Below, piece by piece: positions 11,093 through 23,285 of a stretch of 64,000 bases of DNA; position 1 is the first letter of the stretch; each line of letters starts with the position of its first letter. Both the position numbers and the translations under genes were made by a program. The stretch covers positions 434,001-498,000 of the forward strand of contig NW_024468250.1 of the NCBI RefSeq assembly GCF_002104995.1. The letters run 5' to 3'. Under the pieces are notes generated by a model. It was not told the DNA's origin. It did no database searches and worked only from the letters and a program-made list of their open reading frames with translations. Origin of the DNA: Linderina pennispora. Lineage: Eukaryota > Kickxellomycota > Kickxellomycetes > Kickxellales > Kickxellaceae.

Positions 11093-12411
11093 ATGGCAGC
11101 CGACCCGTTTACCGCATCGTTTCTGGATAGGGCCGGCGCAAAGAGCAAGCACATCCGGGTGCTGGAGCCCGCTGGTCGTGGGCGCGGCGTGTATTCTCCT
11201 GTCTCAGCAATCAAGGATCTGGGCAAAAGCCCACTGGCGACCATCCCCTGTCCGCTGATCCTCACGGCCAACACATGCCTCCAGTCGGATATCGTCTGCA
11301 GATGCGTTGCTATGCTCGATGAGGCGCAGGCCAGCGAGGCAACCCTGCTGTCGCTGTTCCTCGTCACCGAGCGAGCCAGGGGCACCTGAATCGCAGTGGG
11401 CCTGGTACCTGGAGGCCGCTGCCACAGCAGGGATCCAACGGACTCTATCTGACAGAAGATGACCTGGACGCTCTGGCCGACACGCCAGTCGCAGCCGCCG
11501 TCTCTGCCAAGCTCCGGCATCTGCAGGTGCTGCACGGGCTAGTGGAGAGGGAGCTTTCGGCATGGAAGCAGGATAGCGGCATTGGCGGTTCCGTCGACTT
11601 TGGCGCATTCAAATGGGCCAACTTCATTGTGCTGTCACGGGCCATATCGATGCAGAGCTTTCTGGAGTCGCCAGACGGCAGCGCGATTCCTGGGGACGGC
11701 TATGTCCATGAGGGATGCAACCACGCGCTGGTGCCGTTCCTGGACATGTTCAACCACAGTGAACAGCCGACGGCATACTGGGCATTGCAGCCTGACGGAT
11801 CAGTCGCGGTGCTCAAGAACGACCAGCCTATTGACCCCAGCCACCACGTGGAGGTTGATGGCGAGCAATATGTCGAGCTGCACTTTTGCTACGGCCACAA
11901 CCCGAGCACCGAATGGGTGTATGCCCACGGCTTTGTTCCAAAAGGCAACAAGCATGACGCGTGGCCGTATTTCCCCAGACTTCATGGGAGCGACGGGCTT
12001 GTCCGTGTCAAGATGATGTGGGTTGCCGAGCTGGGGCTGACGCCGCGAGTCTCGCTCCCCGACCCTTCCTCATCGACAGGGCTGGCTAGACCAAGCAAGC
12101 TCACGATGTGCCTGGCGTGCCTTGATGACGATCCGTCATCCAAATGTGCCGAGGTAGTCGGCAATGTCACATTTGACGCACCGTACTTTGCCGTAAATGA
12201 CACCCTTGTTGACGATGATGACTTGCTGCTGCAGCTCCCTGGCCTGCTGACCCTGGCGGTAGATCACGCATGCTGCAGCCTGGCCGAGACTGCTGATTCA
12301 CTACGCAGCCACATGTCCAGAGCACCGCCGCCATCGCCTGTGGTCAGGGACTACCTCGAGACATCGGTCAGGCTGCTCGGCGCGATCCTCAGCAGCCTCA
12401 GAAATCACTGA
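11093..12411 (+). CDS. SET-domain protein-lysine methyltransferase (SETD3/4/6, Rubisco-LSMT-like)
   Basis: A SAM-dependent protein-lysine methyltransferase of the split-SET family with a Rubisco-LSMT-type C-terminal substrate-binding domain. Seen in order: RVLEPAGRGRGVYSPVSAIK (N-SET with the G.G family motif), ATLLSLFLVTERA, then YLTEDDLDALADT, FKWANFIVLSRAIS, the C-SET hallmark CNHALVPFLDMFNHS, and ELHFCYGHNPSTEWVYAHGF (NPST for the family's N..L). The helical C-terminal part follows, ending LGAILSSLRNH. Two apparent +1 insertions occur, near 11380 (g run in gccagggg) and near 11417. Removing both gives 438 codons with one continuous frame. The substrate cannot be told; SETD6/Rkm4-like enzymes act on histone variants or ribosomal proteins. 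Neighbours are Ufd4 (divergent) and leucyl-tRNA synthetase (same strand). Confidence 0.85.
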
Positions 12412-12642
12412 GCCCATCACGTGGATCTAATTTTATCTGCCGGGCCAATGATGATTAGTCACCAATTTCAGATTTTGGTAAAACGCATAAAGGACGGACC
12501 GCTCCCAAGCCTGTAGAACGCCGATGAGCCTCAACTAAAAATTTTTGTTCTGCAGTATAATTCCCTTCTCTGCTTCCACATCGTCAAAATCTACACTTAT
12601 TATTAGCCCGCATACAAAATCCGGAACGAGGAACAACCCAAA

Positions 12643-15600
12643 ATGGCTGAGACTGCGAACGACCAGGCCAAGAAGGTACGAATTCGAAAAAGACACAGCA
12701 GCCAGGCTTTGGGCACCAGCAGAAATATTTCATTTGCAGCTAAAATCAGCTTTTGTAATTAGACGGTCAAGCGTGATACGCTGATGGACTTTGAGAAGAA
12801 GTGGCAGAAGGACTGGCAGGAGAGCCGTGTCTTTGAGATCGACATGCCCGAGGACGACAGCGTTGCGCCGGAGGAGCTGCACGACAAGTACCCAAAGTGG
12901 ATGGGCACCTTCCCGTATCCGTACATGAACGGCGCCCTTCACCTGGGCCACGCCTTTTCGGTGTCCAAGATCGAGTTCGCCACTGGCTGGGAGCGCCTGA
13001 AGGGCAAGCGGGCCCTGTTCCCGTTCGGCTTCCACGTCACGGGCATGCCGATCAAGGCTGCTGCTGACAAGATCGCGCGCGAAGCTCGAGATGTTCGGCC
13101 CCGACTTCATCATCCCCCAGGAGGACGAGCTGTCGGAGAAGGTCGACGACATGTCGGTCAGCGAGAAGAAGCCGGAGGTCGGTGGCGGATTCCACAGCAA
13201 AAAGACCAAGACCGCGGCCAAGTTTGGCGACAAGAAGTTCCAGTTCCAGATCATGCAGGCGCAGGGCATGTCGAACGAGGAGATTGCCAAGTTTGCCGAC
13301 ACCGAGCACTGGCTCAAGTACTACCCGCCCGTCGCCATCGACGATCTGAACGCCCTTGGCTGCAAGATCGATTGGCGCCGCGCCTTCCTGACCACCGACC
13401 ACAACCCGTACTACGACTCGTTTGCGCGGTGGCAGTTTGAGCGCCTGCACGAGCTGGGCAAGATCAAGTTCGGCAAGCGCTACACCATCTGGAGTGCCAA
13501 GGATGGCCAGCCGTGCATGGACCACGACCGCCAGTCCGGCGAGGGTGTTGGCTCGCAGGAGTACACGGGCATCAAGCTGCAGGTGCTGAACTGGAGCGAC
13601 GAGGCCGAGGCCGTCGTCAAGGGCCATCCCCGAGCTGGCCGGCAAGAAGGTGTTCCTGGTCGCTGCTACGCTGCGCCCTGAGACCATGTACGGCCAGACC
13701 AACTGCTTCGTCGGAACCAAGCTCGAGTACGGCTTCTTCCAGTCGCAGAACCCCGACGAGGTCTTTGTGATCTCGGACCGCTCTGCGACGCAACATGGCG
13801 TTCCAGGGCCTGTCGCCTGAGGACGGCAAGACCGTCAAGCTGGGCTCGATTGTCGGCAACGATATCATCGGAACCAAGGTCGATGCCCCGCTGGGCCATT
13901 ACAAGGACGGCGTGTACGTGCTGCCCATGGAGAATGTGCTGGCCACCAAGGGCACTGGCGTCGTCACCTCGGTGCCGTCGGACTCGCCTGACGACTTTGC
14001 TGCCCTGCGCGACCTGAAGAAGAAGCTGGAGTACTACGGCATCAAGGCCGAGTGGGTCGAGGGCTTTGAGCCTGTGCCCGTGCTGTCCACCGCTGCCTAT
14101 GGCGAGATGTCGGCACCCACGCTGTGCGAGCAGATGAAGATCTCGTCGCAGAAGGACAAGGACCAGCTGGCCAAGGCCAAGGAGGCGGCGTACAAGGAGG
14201 GCTTCTACAACGGCACAATGACCGTCGGCGACTTCAAGGGCGAGTCGGTGCAGGAGGCCAAGAACAAGGTGCGCGACCTGCTGATTGCCAACGGCCAGGG
14301 CTTCGCCTATGCCGAGCCTGAGGGCCTGGTCATGTCGCGTTCTGGCGACGAGTGCGTTGTTTCGCTGTGCGACCAGTGGTACCTGGACTACGGAGAGGCG
14401 TCGTGGAAGGCCAAGGCCGAGAAGTGTCTGGAGAACATGAACACGTTTGGCGCCGAGACCCGCCACCAGTTCGAGCTGACCCTGGACTGGCTCAACAAGT
14501 GGGCCTGTGCGCGTACCTACGGCCTGGGCTCCAAGGTGCCCTGGGACCCGACCTACCTGATCGAGTCGCTCTCAGATTCGACTATCTACATGTCGTACTA
14601 CACGGTTGCCCACCTGCTGCACCGCTCGCTGGATGGCACCAAGCCGGGTCCGCTGGGCCTCACCCCCGAGGATATCGACAACGCTGCCTGGGACTACGTC
14701 CTGCTCGGTCGGCCCCTGCCGGCCGGCCATGCCAAGGCTGCCGAGCTCGAGAAGCTGCGCCGCTCGTACCTGTACTGGTACCCGGTTGACGTGCGCAACT
14801 CGGGCAAGGATCTGATCCAGAACCATCTGACCTTCTGGATCTACATCCACACGGCGCTGTTCCCCGAGAGCGAGTGGCCGCGCGGAGTCCGTACAAACGG
14901 CCATCTGCTGCTGAACGGCGAGAAGATGTCCAAGTCGACTGGCAATACTCTGAGCGTGCGCGAGTCAGGTCGAGCGCTACGGTGCCGATGCCACGCGCCT
15001 TGCCCTGGCCGACGCTGGCGACAGCATCGAGGACGCCAACTTTGAGGAGTCGACGGCCAACGCCGCCATCCTGCGCCTGTACACCCTGCTCGAGTGGATC
15101 ACCGACGCGCAGAAGGCCCTCGTCGCGTCCGACAAGACGCCCGACCAGGCTGTGACGGTCGAGGAAGTCTCGCTGCGTCCGGCCAGCTCGCCGCTGACCA
15201 CCATCGATCGCGTGTTCGATGCCGAGATGGACAAGCTGACTCTGCAGACTGGCGTCGCGTACGACGAGATGATGTACCGTGATGCCCTGAAGAGCGGCTT
15301 CTACGATTTCCAGATCTCCCGTGACTGGTACCGCGAGGTCACTGCGGCCTCGGGCATGCACCCGACCCTGGTGCGCAAGTGGATCGTGCGCCAGATCATC
15401 CAGCTGAGCCCGATCACCACGCACTGGTCGGAGCAGGTGTGGCGCGATGTCCTGGGCAACCAGACCACCGTGCTGGACGCCCGCTGGCCCGCCGATCTGC
15501 CTGCTGAGGCCGACCACAAGATGCTGGCCACTGGCGAGTACATCCGCAAGCTGGTGCGCTCTGTGCGCGACGCAGAGACCAACATGCTCAAGAAGCAGAA

Positions 15601-16033
15601 GAAGCCCAAGAAGGGCGCTGCTCCGGCAGCCGAGTTCAACCCCAACGAGCCCAAGACCCTCGACATCTACGTTGCCGCCGAGTTCCCCGAGTGGCAGGAC
15701 AGCGTCATGGCTGTGCTGCAGGACCACTTTGATCCGGCCACGCGCACCTTTGCCGACAAGCAGATTCCGGGCGCCTTTGGCAAGCTGGGTATGCTCAAGA
15801 ACAAGAAGGTCATGCCGTTTGCGCAGGAGATCAAGAAGCGCGTGCTGCTGATCGGCGAGTCGGCGTTTGACCGCCAGCTGCACTTTAGCGAGCTTGATGT
15901 GCTGGCCGAGATCGTGCCGTACCTGAAGAAGTCGCTGGGCTACTCTGAGATTTCTCTGATCGATCTGGCCAAGTCGGCTGCTGAGCTGGACGAGGCCCAG
16001 GCCAAGGCTGCTGATTCTGCTGTTCCGGGCTGA
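12643..16033 (+). CDS. CDC60: leucyl-tRNA synthetase, cytosolic (four apparent frameshifts)
   Basis: Class Ia aminoacyl-tRNA synthetase that charges tRNA-Leu in the cytosol. Exon 1 is 12643-12675 ([11 protein letters not shown]); an 87 bp GT...TAG intron spans 12676-12762; exon 2 resumes [15 protein letters not shown]. The HIGH motif appears as HLGH (12940-12951) after [10 protein letters not shown], and the KMSKS motif as KMSKST (14923-14940). The editing (CP1) domain lies between them ([23 protein letters not shown]). The tRNA-binding C-terminus follows [16 protein letters not shown]. Four net +1 shifts are visible near 13082, 13625, 13788 and 14965; for example gaagctcgagatgttc reads correctly as E-L-E-M-F with one base less. 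Corrected length is 1099 residues, the family's normal size. No mitochondrial presequence is seen. The shifts look like consensus errors because no stretch of the protein is degraded. Confidence 0.93.
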
Positions 16034-17159
16034 GCCCTCGTTCAAGATGGCGAACATCTAGACATTTCTGTGCGTGCTTTTTCAATACAACCAACTGCCT
16101 GGCAGTATCACCCTTCTACAGTGGCGCTACATGGGAGATGCTAGAAACAATCCAGACACGACAAAGAACTGCCCCGCACAATGTGCCATGTAATTCCGCG
16201 CTCAGCTGGACTCTGCTCTCCACAGCACACAATCGCTCGGCGATATTGCAGCTTTCGTGGTCGTTGACAAAGCTGAACGTGCACGTAGCGCACATCAATT
16301 TGCGCATATGAAGCTGTACTGCACTAGCACTAGAATGGATGCCCCTGCTGAATGAGGAAATATGGAAGTTGGGAGTGAGAGGTTGCTTATGAAGCACCTT
16401 TGTGTTGCCTTGTCACCGGTCTTTGATGCATGCGTGTGGAAGCTCCAAGAGATGGAAGCGTCCAGGAAATAGACATCCAAGGGACACATTGGCTCCAGCA
16501 GTTCATTCGAACAAACACAGCACCACCATCAGCGCGGAGTCGGCTGATTTCCCTTTTCACCCCTGCATTGCCTAAGCTCCAGCTACACGTTGGTTATTTT
16601 TGGAGCTGTATCATATGGTCGCTCGCATACACCTGGCAAGAGGCCTTCTTCTCAGTCAATTCAAGAAATCACTGCGAGGGGATGGCAACTGGAACAACTG
16701 GCTTCAAATGGTCGCTTGCTGCTCTGGCCCTCAAGCTTAAGAAGCTACCAAAACAAACAGTGCCACAGGAAATTGGACATGTAGGTGTTCAGGAAAGGAG
16801 ACGAAAATCCCCCGGCCCTCTATAGCCGTTGTCTAGCTACGGCCATTGTGCTAGACATCATGGCGTGCGAGGTGTGATTTCTGCATGCTTTTTCGGTATA
16901 TGCCCAATTTGGAGTGTCTAGCGCGCGGATGGCTGTGCAAGGCTGCCTGAACCAAAGCTGACAACCCCCGATTACAAATATAAGTTCCCATCCATGCCAC
17001 CACAGACCCTGCTGGAGGATGAGCTGTCACATACACACCTTATACATCAGACTACCCTCCCCAGACAGGCGCACTTACAGGCTTGCTTCAGACTCACAGT
17101 CCATTTTGTAAATATCCCTCTCGTTGGTATACCACATACAACCAAAAATCACAAGTGCA
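16034..17159. other. intergenic region
   Basis: About 1.1 kb between leucyl-tRNA synthetase and the first chitinase. A 131-codon open stretch (16430-16825) has no recognisable features and is not accepted. A TATA-like ATATAAG at 16976-16982 could serve the chitinase, about 180 bp upstream of its start. No RNA gene or repeat was recognised. Confidence 0.5.
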
Positions 17160-18571
17160 ATGATTGCATCCCGATTCCTGCCCAGCGCCTTGGTGTTCAT
17201 TGATGCAGTTCGCTACGACGCTGGGGCTCACCAACCGACTGGCTGGTATGCGCATCGAGGATGTGCCTGAGCCTGTTATCAGCAGCGGCATTCTTAACAA
17301 CACCGTCGTCTTCGGTTACACGTACGCCCAGGGCATCAAGGTCGACACCATCCCGTGGGACTCGCTGACACACCTGGTCCTTGCCTTCTTCAATGTCGAT
17401 GCCGGCGGCAACGTGGTCAGCGGTGCTGGTGACGTGAAGCTTGCGGTGGGCACGGCACACCAGCACGGCGTGCGAGTGATTGCCTCCATTGGTGGTTCTG
17501 GCGACCCGTCGGCAATCCTGGCCAATGTGCTAAGCAACAACAAGACGCGCGCCAACCTTGTGGCGTCAGTAACTGACACAGTCGGCACATACGACCTGGA
17601 TGGCATTAGACTATGACCTCGAGTTCCCGAACAGCGGCCAGCAGATCAACGATCTATATTTGGCGCTTCGCGGCCAGCGGCAGGCGCTTGATGCCAAATT
17701 CGGCGACCGTGCCAAGGAGCTCACCATGACGCTATACTCGACGGATGGCAAGTTCGGGCCGAGCGCGCCCAAAGTGGATGCCAGCATGTTCTCCGACATT
17801 GTAGACTACGGGCTGCTGATGGCGTACGACTTTTTTGGCAGCTGGGCCGACATCACAGCACCAAACTCGCCGTTCTACGACATCCCGGGTTACCCTGGGC
17901 TGTCGTTCACGTCAGCCATTTCCGCCTGGCTCGATGCTGGATGGAGCGCCGACCGGCTTGTGGCTGGACTGCCCTACTATGGCAGGACTGCCATTGTCGA
18001 GTCATCTAACGGCACGCAGTTTATGCAAAACTCCAAGGCTGCGCCTCCCGGCGGACCCGTTAGCAAGATCGATGGCGCATGGACGTGGTTGGACCTGCGC
18101 GATCCGACCGACGGCGCACTCAAGGAGCCTGCCCGCGCCAACCAGGGGTGGGTGCGTACGTGGGACAATACAACCATGACGCCATGGCTGCTGCACAACG
18201 TCTCCAGGACCTATATTGGCTATGACGACGCCGACTCGATCACCATCAAGACCCAGCACATGATCGAGAAAGGACTGGCAGGTGCCATGGTGTGGATGAT
18301 CAACTACGACTACAAGGGCGAGCTAGGCGCGGTTGTCGATGAGTACACAGCTGCGTGCCGCCGCTTGGCCAAGGCTGCTTATGAGGAAACGGCGTCCTCG
18401 GAGTTTGGCGACGAGTCAAGCAGCGAGGACGTCGGGAAGTATACCAGTTCTCACGGCAGCAAGGGCTCGCCGAGCTCGCACAATGGGCCGAACACGAACT
18501 CCGCCTGCCGCAGTGGGGTGTCGGTGTTGGTGCCGGCCATTTCTCTCCTGCTGCTAGCTGCCCTGCATTAG
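17160..18571 (+). CDS. secreted GH18 chitinase (class V type), probable GPI tail, two frameshifts
   Basis: Hydrolyses beta-1,4-GlcNAc chains of chitin, probably at the cell wall. The start at 17160 gives a hydrophobic N-terminus (MIASRFLPSALVFI, continued after a shift near 17204 by MQFATTLGL), taken as signal peptide. The TIM barrel follows: VVFGYTYAQG, WDSLTHLVLAFFNVD, VRVIASIGGSGDPS, the catalytic motif read across a shift as DLDGIDYDLEFP (Glu is the acid/base), DYGLLMAYDFFGSWAD, LVAGLPYYGRT and the final GAMVWMINYDYKGEL. The motif itself is split by one extra base near 17608 (ggcattagactatgac). Removing two bases gives 469 codons. The Ser-rich tail ends in a hydrophobic stretch (VSVLVPAISLLLLAALH) that fits a GPI-anchor signal. 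A diverged paralogue lies 1.7 kb downstream on the same strand. Confidence 0.88.
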
Positions 18572-20283
18572 ATGAAGGCCAGTATGGCTGCTATTGGCAG
18601 AAAATGTGAATACTACTTTTCCAATATGTATGCTTGAGAATAAAAACTCAACGTTTCTCATGCTGCTTCGTGCAATGGGTTTGTTTGTCTGTGCGCAGAG
18701 GGTCGGTGTTGCACATGCGCTTTGTCTGCCATCTCCATTTCGCACACTCGTTTTTTGCAAGACACTGAAGGAGGAATGCCTTCACTTGTCCAGAGCATAA
18801 AGAGATATATACCTGCCCTTTATGCCAAGAGGAGGCCATTCTACGCGGATTGTTGGGAAGGGGTTGTCTCTCATCCCTTTTTCCCTTTCGCCACCACTAC
18901 CCCGTCAGCCATCCTGCGGTGGGTATGTGAACAGCATTTTTAAACAGCCACCAAAAACACAGACATTGTTGTCCCAACATGGGGTGGGGCGGCCCAAGTG
19001 TGCAGGGTACAATCCGCGCATACAAAACGGAGACCGGTGGGACTCTCTTGGTACGCCAGCCTCTTGCCCATTGGGTGGTTAGAAAGTGGAGACAGAAAAA
19101 TCGCTGACATGTCTGGAATCGACAAGCGGAAAATATGTAGTCGTTGTGTATAGGGTTTTTTTCTTCACTTCGCATCCTGCTGATGAAATAGCAAGCGCTT
19201 CCCCCAGGCGCTTATGCGGCCAGAGCGGAAGCTCTCAGGGATGTCTCTGGTCGCTGCACTATTTTAAAAGGCCGTAGTTCCTCTGCCTTTCCTGCCTCCA
19301 CCTCGTGCAATTCCCTGTCTCTTATTTTCTAGAGATTCTCATTAATCATCGCTCTAAGCTATTTTCTAAAGATACCTCATATTACAGAGGATCGTCTCTC
19401 CCCATCGTCACCAATCTGTCCGAGCCAAATTTAGGTCGCTTCATTGGGATTCAGTCAAACAAGCTATACATAGGCTTGGAGGTACGCCGACACTAATATT
19501 AGAAGACATCTGCGGCCACAGGTGAGCTGAGAGATATACTTGTTACAGGTGAGTTCCACTCTATTGCATCATTTCGCTGATGTCCGTCTGTGCGGGTGTG
19601 AGGCAACGGTCAGGAAGCAACACAGAAATCATGGCGATAGTGCATGAGGGGGGGCTGTCAAATACGCCAAAATCAGCAGGTCGCAGGTATGTCAGCTGAG
19701 TGGCGCTAGTCGTGTTCTCCTCTCTCCCCCGCGGCACGCCTGTCGTCATTCAAAATCCAGGCGAAAAATGTCGCTGCTGCTTTGTACATTCCCTCGGGAC
19801 ACCGCAGCTTGTTGAGCATTCCCGACTACACATCTTTTTGTGGAGAACTGCTCCATTGTGCCAGCGCCATAGTGGCCATGGTATGGTAGGGAGCGGCAAA
19901 AATTTATTCTAGAGCCACCGCGTGCTCAGGTCAGACGACAGGCGGAGCAGCGGAGGGCAGTGTGTTGGGACCAAATGTCCAAAAATACACCTACTGCATC
20001 TGCCGCTGGCTACAGGATACTATTTCCACCCAGCTTATCCTGGAGGAAATTCCTGGCTTTGTAGGAGGATATAAAATGCTGCCATGGCAGCATTTCACTG
20101 CTCGGTCCTGATACTGACATTCTACGAGTAGACATTCCTCCTCTCGACATATTCTGTCCTCTTTCCTGGTTTCTTTGCAATTTTTTGCTTTGTATCCATT
20201 GCATCTGTTTCTTCCGAGCGACTAAAATACAACTACGTCAAATAGGAGTGGCAGCACAAGACTACATAACACCCATCTGAGAA
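18572..20283. other. intergenic region between the two chitinases
   Basis: This 1.7 kb stretch has no supported gene. Short open stretches have no protein character. A TATA-like ATATAAAA at 20069-20076 lies about 210 bp upstream of the second chitinase and is followed by a pyrimidine-rich leader (20125-20215). No repeats or RNA genes were recognised. Confidence 0.5.
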
Positions 20284-21720
20284 ATGCTTCTACAATACGC
20301 ATGCAAAGCACTGGCCATTGTGTCAGCGCTGCTTGTTACCAGCAACATGGCAGCTGCCGCCACAGCGAACGGGTACAAGGACGGGCGGGTAGTTCTCGGA
20401 TACATCCCTGTGCAGCGCCAAGTGGAGATTCCCTGGGACTCGATGACGCATCGCCAACATTGCATTTGCATTTGCCAGCCAAAAAGGCAACATTACATTT
20501 GAGGGCGGGGTGGTCAACACAACAATGACCAGCGAGCAGCACGCACGGGCGGTGATTGCAGACGGGCAGAAGAACAACGTCAAGATGCTGGTTGCAGTGG
20601 GCGGGCAAGGCAACTTTTCAGTAACCCTGGCCAAAGCGCTGAGCACACCGGCGACGCTGTCGGCGTTTGTCAGCAATGCAGTGGATTTTGTTGACTCGTA
20701 CAAGCTGGACGGAATTGACTGCGACTTTGAGTTCCCGGAGAACCTGCAGGAGGCACAGAATCTGCTCACGGCAGCTGCAGGGGATCCGCAAGGGCATGGA
20801 TGTCAAGTTTGGCAAGGGCAAGAAGCTTCTGACGATCACGCTGTATAACCACCCGTTCCTAGGGCCCAATGTGCCAACAATGGACTACAAGCCGTTCTAC
20901 GAGGCGGTAGACTACGCGCTGGTGATGACGTACGACTACTTTGGCAACTGGGCAGACTACTCGGCACCCAACTCGCCGTTTCATCGACGTGCCGTTTTTC
21001 CAGGGCTCGTTCCGCAACACCACCGATGCCTGGCTGGCCGCCGGCTGGCCCGCCAGCAAGCTAGTGGCCGGGCTGCCATTTTACGGCCACTCGTCCATAG
21101 TCACGGCCGATATGAGCCAGAATCCTGACCAACCAGTATGTGCCGATCGACGACCACAAGACGCTGGTCGGGCCGGTCAGCGACATCGCGGGGTCATGGA
21201 CGTGGAAGGACCTGCGCGATCCAGCAGGCGGAGCGCTGTCGGATGGGCGTACGGCACGTGCTGGGTGGGTGCGCGCCTGGGACAACTACACGATGACACC
21301 GTGGCTGTTCCGCAAATCGGACAGCCTGTATATCGGATACGACGATGAGGACTCGCTGGGAGTCAAGATGGACTACACGTTGCGGCGCGGGCTCGCAGGC
21401 GTCATGATTTGGGAAATCGGTTTTGACTACAAGAACGAGCTGATTGGGTACGTCAAAGACTTTATCCAGCAGTCCGACGACGGGCTGGTCGCCAAGGACT
21501 GCGCACCCAGCGACGACGCGCTCGACGGGCTGTTCCAGGAGTCGCGCAATCCGAATTTCTTCAACTTCAGGAGTCTGCATAGAAGGGACGAGCCGCGCAT
21601 GTGCCAGTTTGTCAAGGAAACCGGTCGGCGACAAAAAGCCGTCGGCTGCGTCGGGCTGGGGCCGGGACGGCAGCGGCGGCGGCCATGGCAGCGGCTGTGA
21701 TCGCGCATGTAGTGCTGTGA
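20284..21720 (+). CDS. secreted GH18 chitinase (class V type), paralogue of the upstream copy, about six frame breaks
   Basis: The same family and architecture as the gene at 17160. Signal peptide MLLQYACKALAIVSALLV, then VVLGYIPVQRQVEIPWDSMTH, VKMLVAVGGQGNFSVTLA, the catalytic motif YKLDGIDCDFEFPEN (intact, with the acid/base Glu), VDYALVMTYDYFGNWADYSA, KLVAGLPFYGHSSI, WTWKDLRDPAGGAL and GVMIWEIGFDYKNEL. Each fragment is in the frame expected if the previous break added one base (near 20452, 20780, 20981, 21124, 21620 and 21655). Following that rule, the end falls in an Ala/Val-rich hydrophobic tail (MAAAVIAHVVL) stopping at 21718-21720, which fits a GPI-type signal like that of the upstream copy. 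The first break may be a 7-base insertion, since removing tcgccaa restores THIAFAFAS. Divergent from its neighbour, so an old duplication. Confidence 0.82.
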
Positions 21721-22061
21721 TGAGATCCCGCATTTTATATATCGCATTTTCTCCTTTATTTCTCGTCAATTCAGATATAACTATTTCACCCATACCCGTA
21801 TCTGGCCGGAAACGCTGTGGTGCGGGACTCGCTTTGTGGTACATGATCTGTGTATGCAGTATGCAATATGCGCGAAGCGATCCAGCGCGTGCGAGAAAGT
21901 CACGTGTGTGATCGTAGAAGCGTCTAGATCCTTTTCCCGATAAAAGGGCGCTAGGCCTGCTGGGCGCGCAACGCAAAGCTCTTCTCTATTCAACTTTTTG
22001 TTTTCTCCATAAACCGCTTTTCTTTTCTTTTCTTTTCTTTTTCACTCCAACATAGAACGCG
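21721..22061 (+). promoter_or_regulatory. Hsp40 promoter region
   Basis: This 341 bp stretch precedes the Hsp40 start. It contains an E-box CACGTG at 21901-21906 and a possible imperfect heat-shock-like cluster (gaagcgtctagatccttttc, 21916-21935). A strong C/T tract (repeated ttttc, about 22015-22043) ends just before the start codon. The regulatory roles are inferred from motif shape alone. Confidence 0.4.
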
Positions 22062-22453
22062 ATGGGCAAGGACTACTATGCTATTCTCGGGGTCAGCAAG
22101 GACGCCGACGAGGATGCGCTGAAAAAGGCATACCGCAAGCAGGCGCTGAAATGGCATCCCTGATCGGCATCAGGGCGACAAGGCCACGGCAGAGCAAAAG
22201 TTCAAGGACATCTCAGAGGCCTTCGAGGCGCTGTCGGACAAAAACAAGCGCGCAGTATACGACCAGTACGGCGAGGAGGGCCTGAAGGGCGGCATGGGCG
22301 GTGGTGGCGCCGGTGGGTTCCCGGGCGGGTTCGGCGGCATGGGCGGCGGCGGCGGCCAGTCATTCCATTTCACATCAGGCGGGCCCGGCGGCGGATTCGG
22401 CGGATTCACGCCATCGAACCCCGAGGACATATTCGCGCAGCTGTTCAGCGGGC

Positions 22454-22484
<31 letters not shown>

Positions 22485-23110
22485 AGGCCACGGCGTGCAC
22501 ACGCATCGGGGCCGCGGTGGCCACGCAATGGACGTGGACGACGATATGGGCGGCGGCTTTGGGGGACGGACAAGGGAAGTGACGCGGCCTCTGGCGTGCA
22601 CACTGGAGGAGCTTTACAACGGGTGCACCAAGAAGCTGAAGGTGACGCGGCGCACGCTGGACCGCGCGTCTGGGCAGCTGGTGTCGTCAGAGAAGATTCT
22701 GCAGATCGACATCAAGCCTGGGTGGAAGGCTGGGACCAAGGTGCGGTTCTCGGGCGAGGGCGACAACTATGGCCACGGCGCCCAGGACATTGTGTTTGTG
22801 GTCGAGGCCAAGCCCCACGCCGTGTATAAGCGCGACGGCGACAATCTGAAAATGGACATGGAGCTGTCGCTCGACGAGGCCCTGTGCGGGTTCAAGCGGC
22901 CCGTGACCAAGCTGGACGGCAAGAAGTTTATGGTCAGCAACAAGATGGTGGTCCGCCCGGGGCAGATCAGCCAGATGGACGGCTACGGCATGCCCATTTC
23001 AAAGCTGCCAGGGCAGGTTCGGCAAGCTTGTTATCAACTACAAGGTCAACTTCCCGTCATCGCTGACCGACAGCCAAAAGGAGCAGATCCATGCAGCCCT
23101 GACCCAGTAA
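22062..23110 (+). CDS. SIS1: type II Hsp40/DnaJ co-chaperone (Sis1/DNAJB1-like), two frameshifts
   Basis: J-domain co-chaperone that stimulates Hsp70 ATPase and delivers clients in cytosol and nucleus. The J domain is [32 protein letters not shown], then [19 protein letters not shown]. One extra C near 22160 breaks the HPD motif (cat ccc tga instead of cat cct gat). A Gly/Phe- and Gly/Met-rich linker (repeated GGMGG, about 22280-22510) follows, with no zinc-finger Cys repeats, so type II. The client-binding C-terminal domains show [38 protein letters not shown] and [12 protein letters not shown] second extra base near 23012 shifts the last 30 residues; corrected they end QIHAALTQ. The corrected 348 residues match the family. 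Confidence 0.93.
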
Positions 23111-23285
23111 AATCCTTGAGTAAATCCCGAATTATTAGATTATTTCTTAAACACAAACCCACAACCCATGCGACCACTGCTGTCTTTTTGGCGGTAACAA
23201 GACAAAGCTGCCTGAGGCTCGAATTGCACGTTTTTCTGTAACTTTTTATTTACCTTTCTACGCGTTTTATTTACATTCACACATA

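Noticed and set aside
12643-16033. Programmed +1 translational frameshifting as the cause of the repeated +1 breaks
   Set aside because: Break sites share no slippery sequence or in-frame stop, occur several times per gene in housekeeping genes, and are absent from a 31 kb block of the same window. A recoding system would use a common motif.
16430-16825. 131-codon open stretch as a gene
   Set aside because: No recognisable motif or family-like composition, and it sits in an otherwise non-coding spacer.
17160-21720. Chitinase genes as pseudogenes
   Set aside because: All catalytic and structural motifs are preserved between breaks, there are no premature stops within the proper frames, and the breaks are of the same kind as in essential genes nearby.
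22294-22582. Gly-rich open stretch in a second frame over the Hsp40 linker
   Set aside because: It is a shadow of the Gly/Met-rich linker; the Sis1-like frame continues through it.
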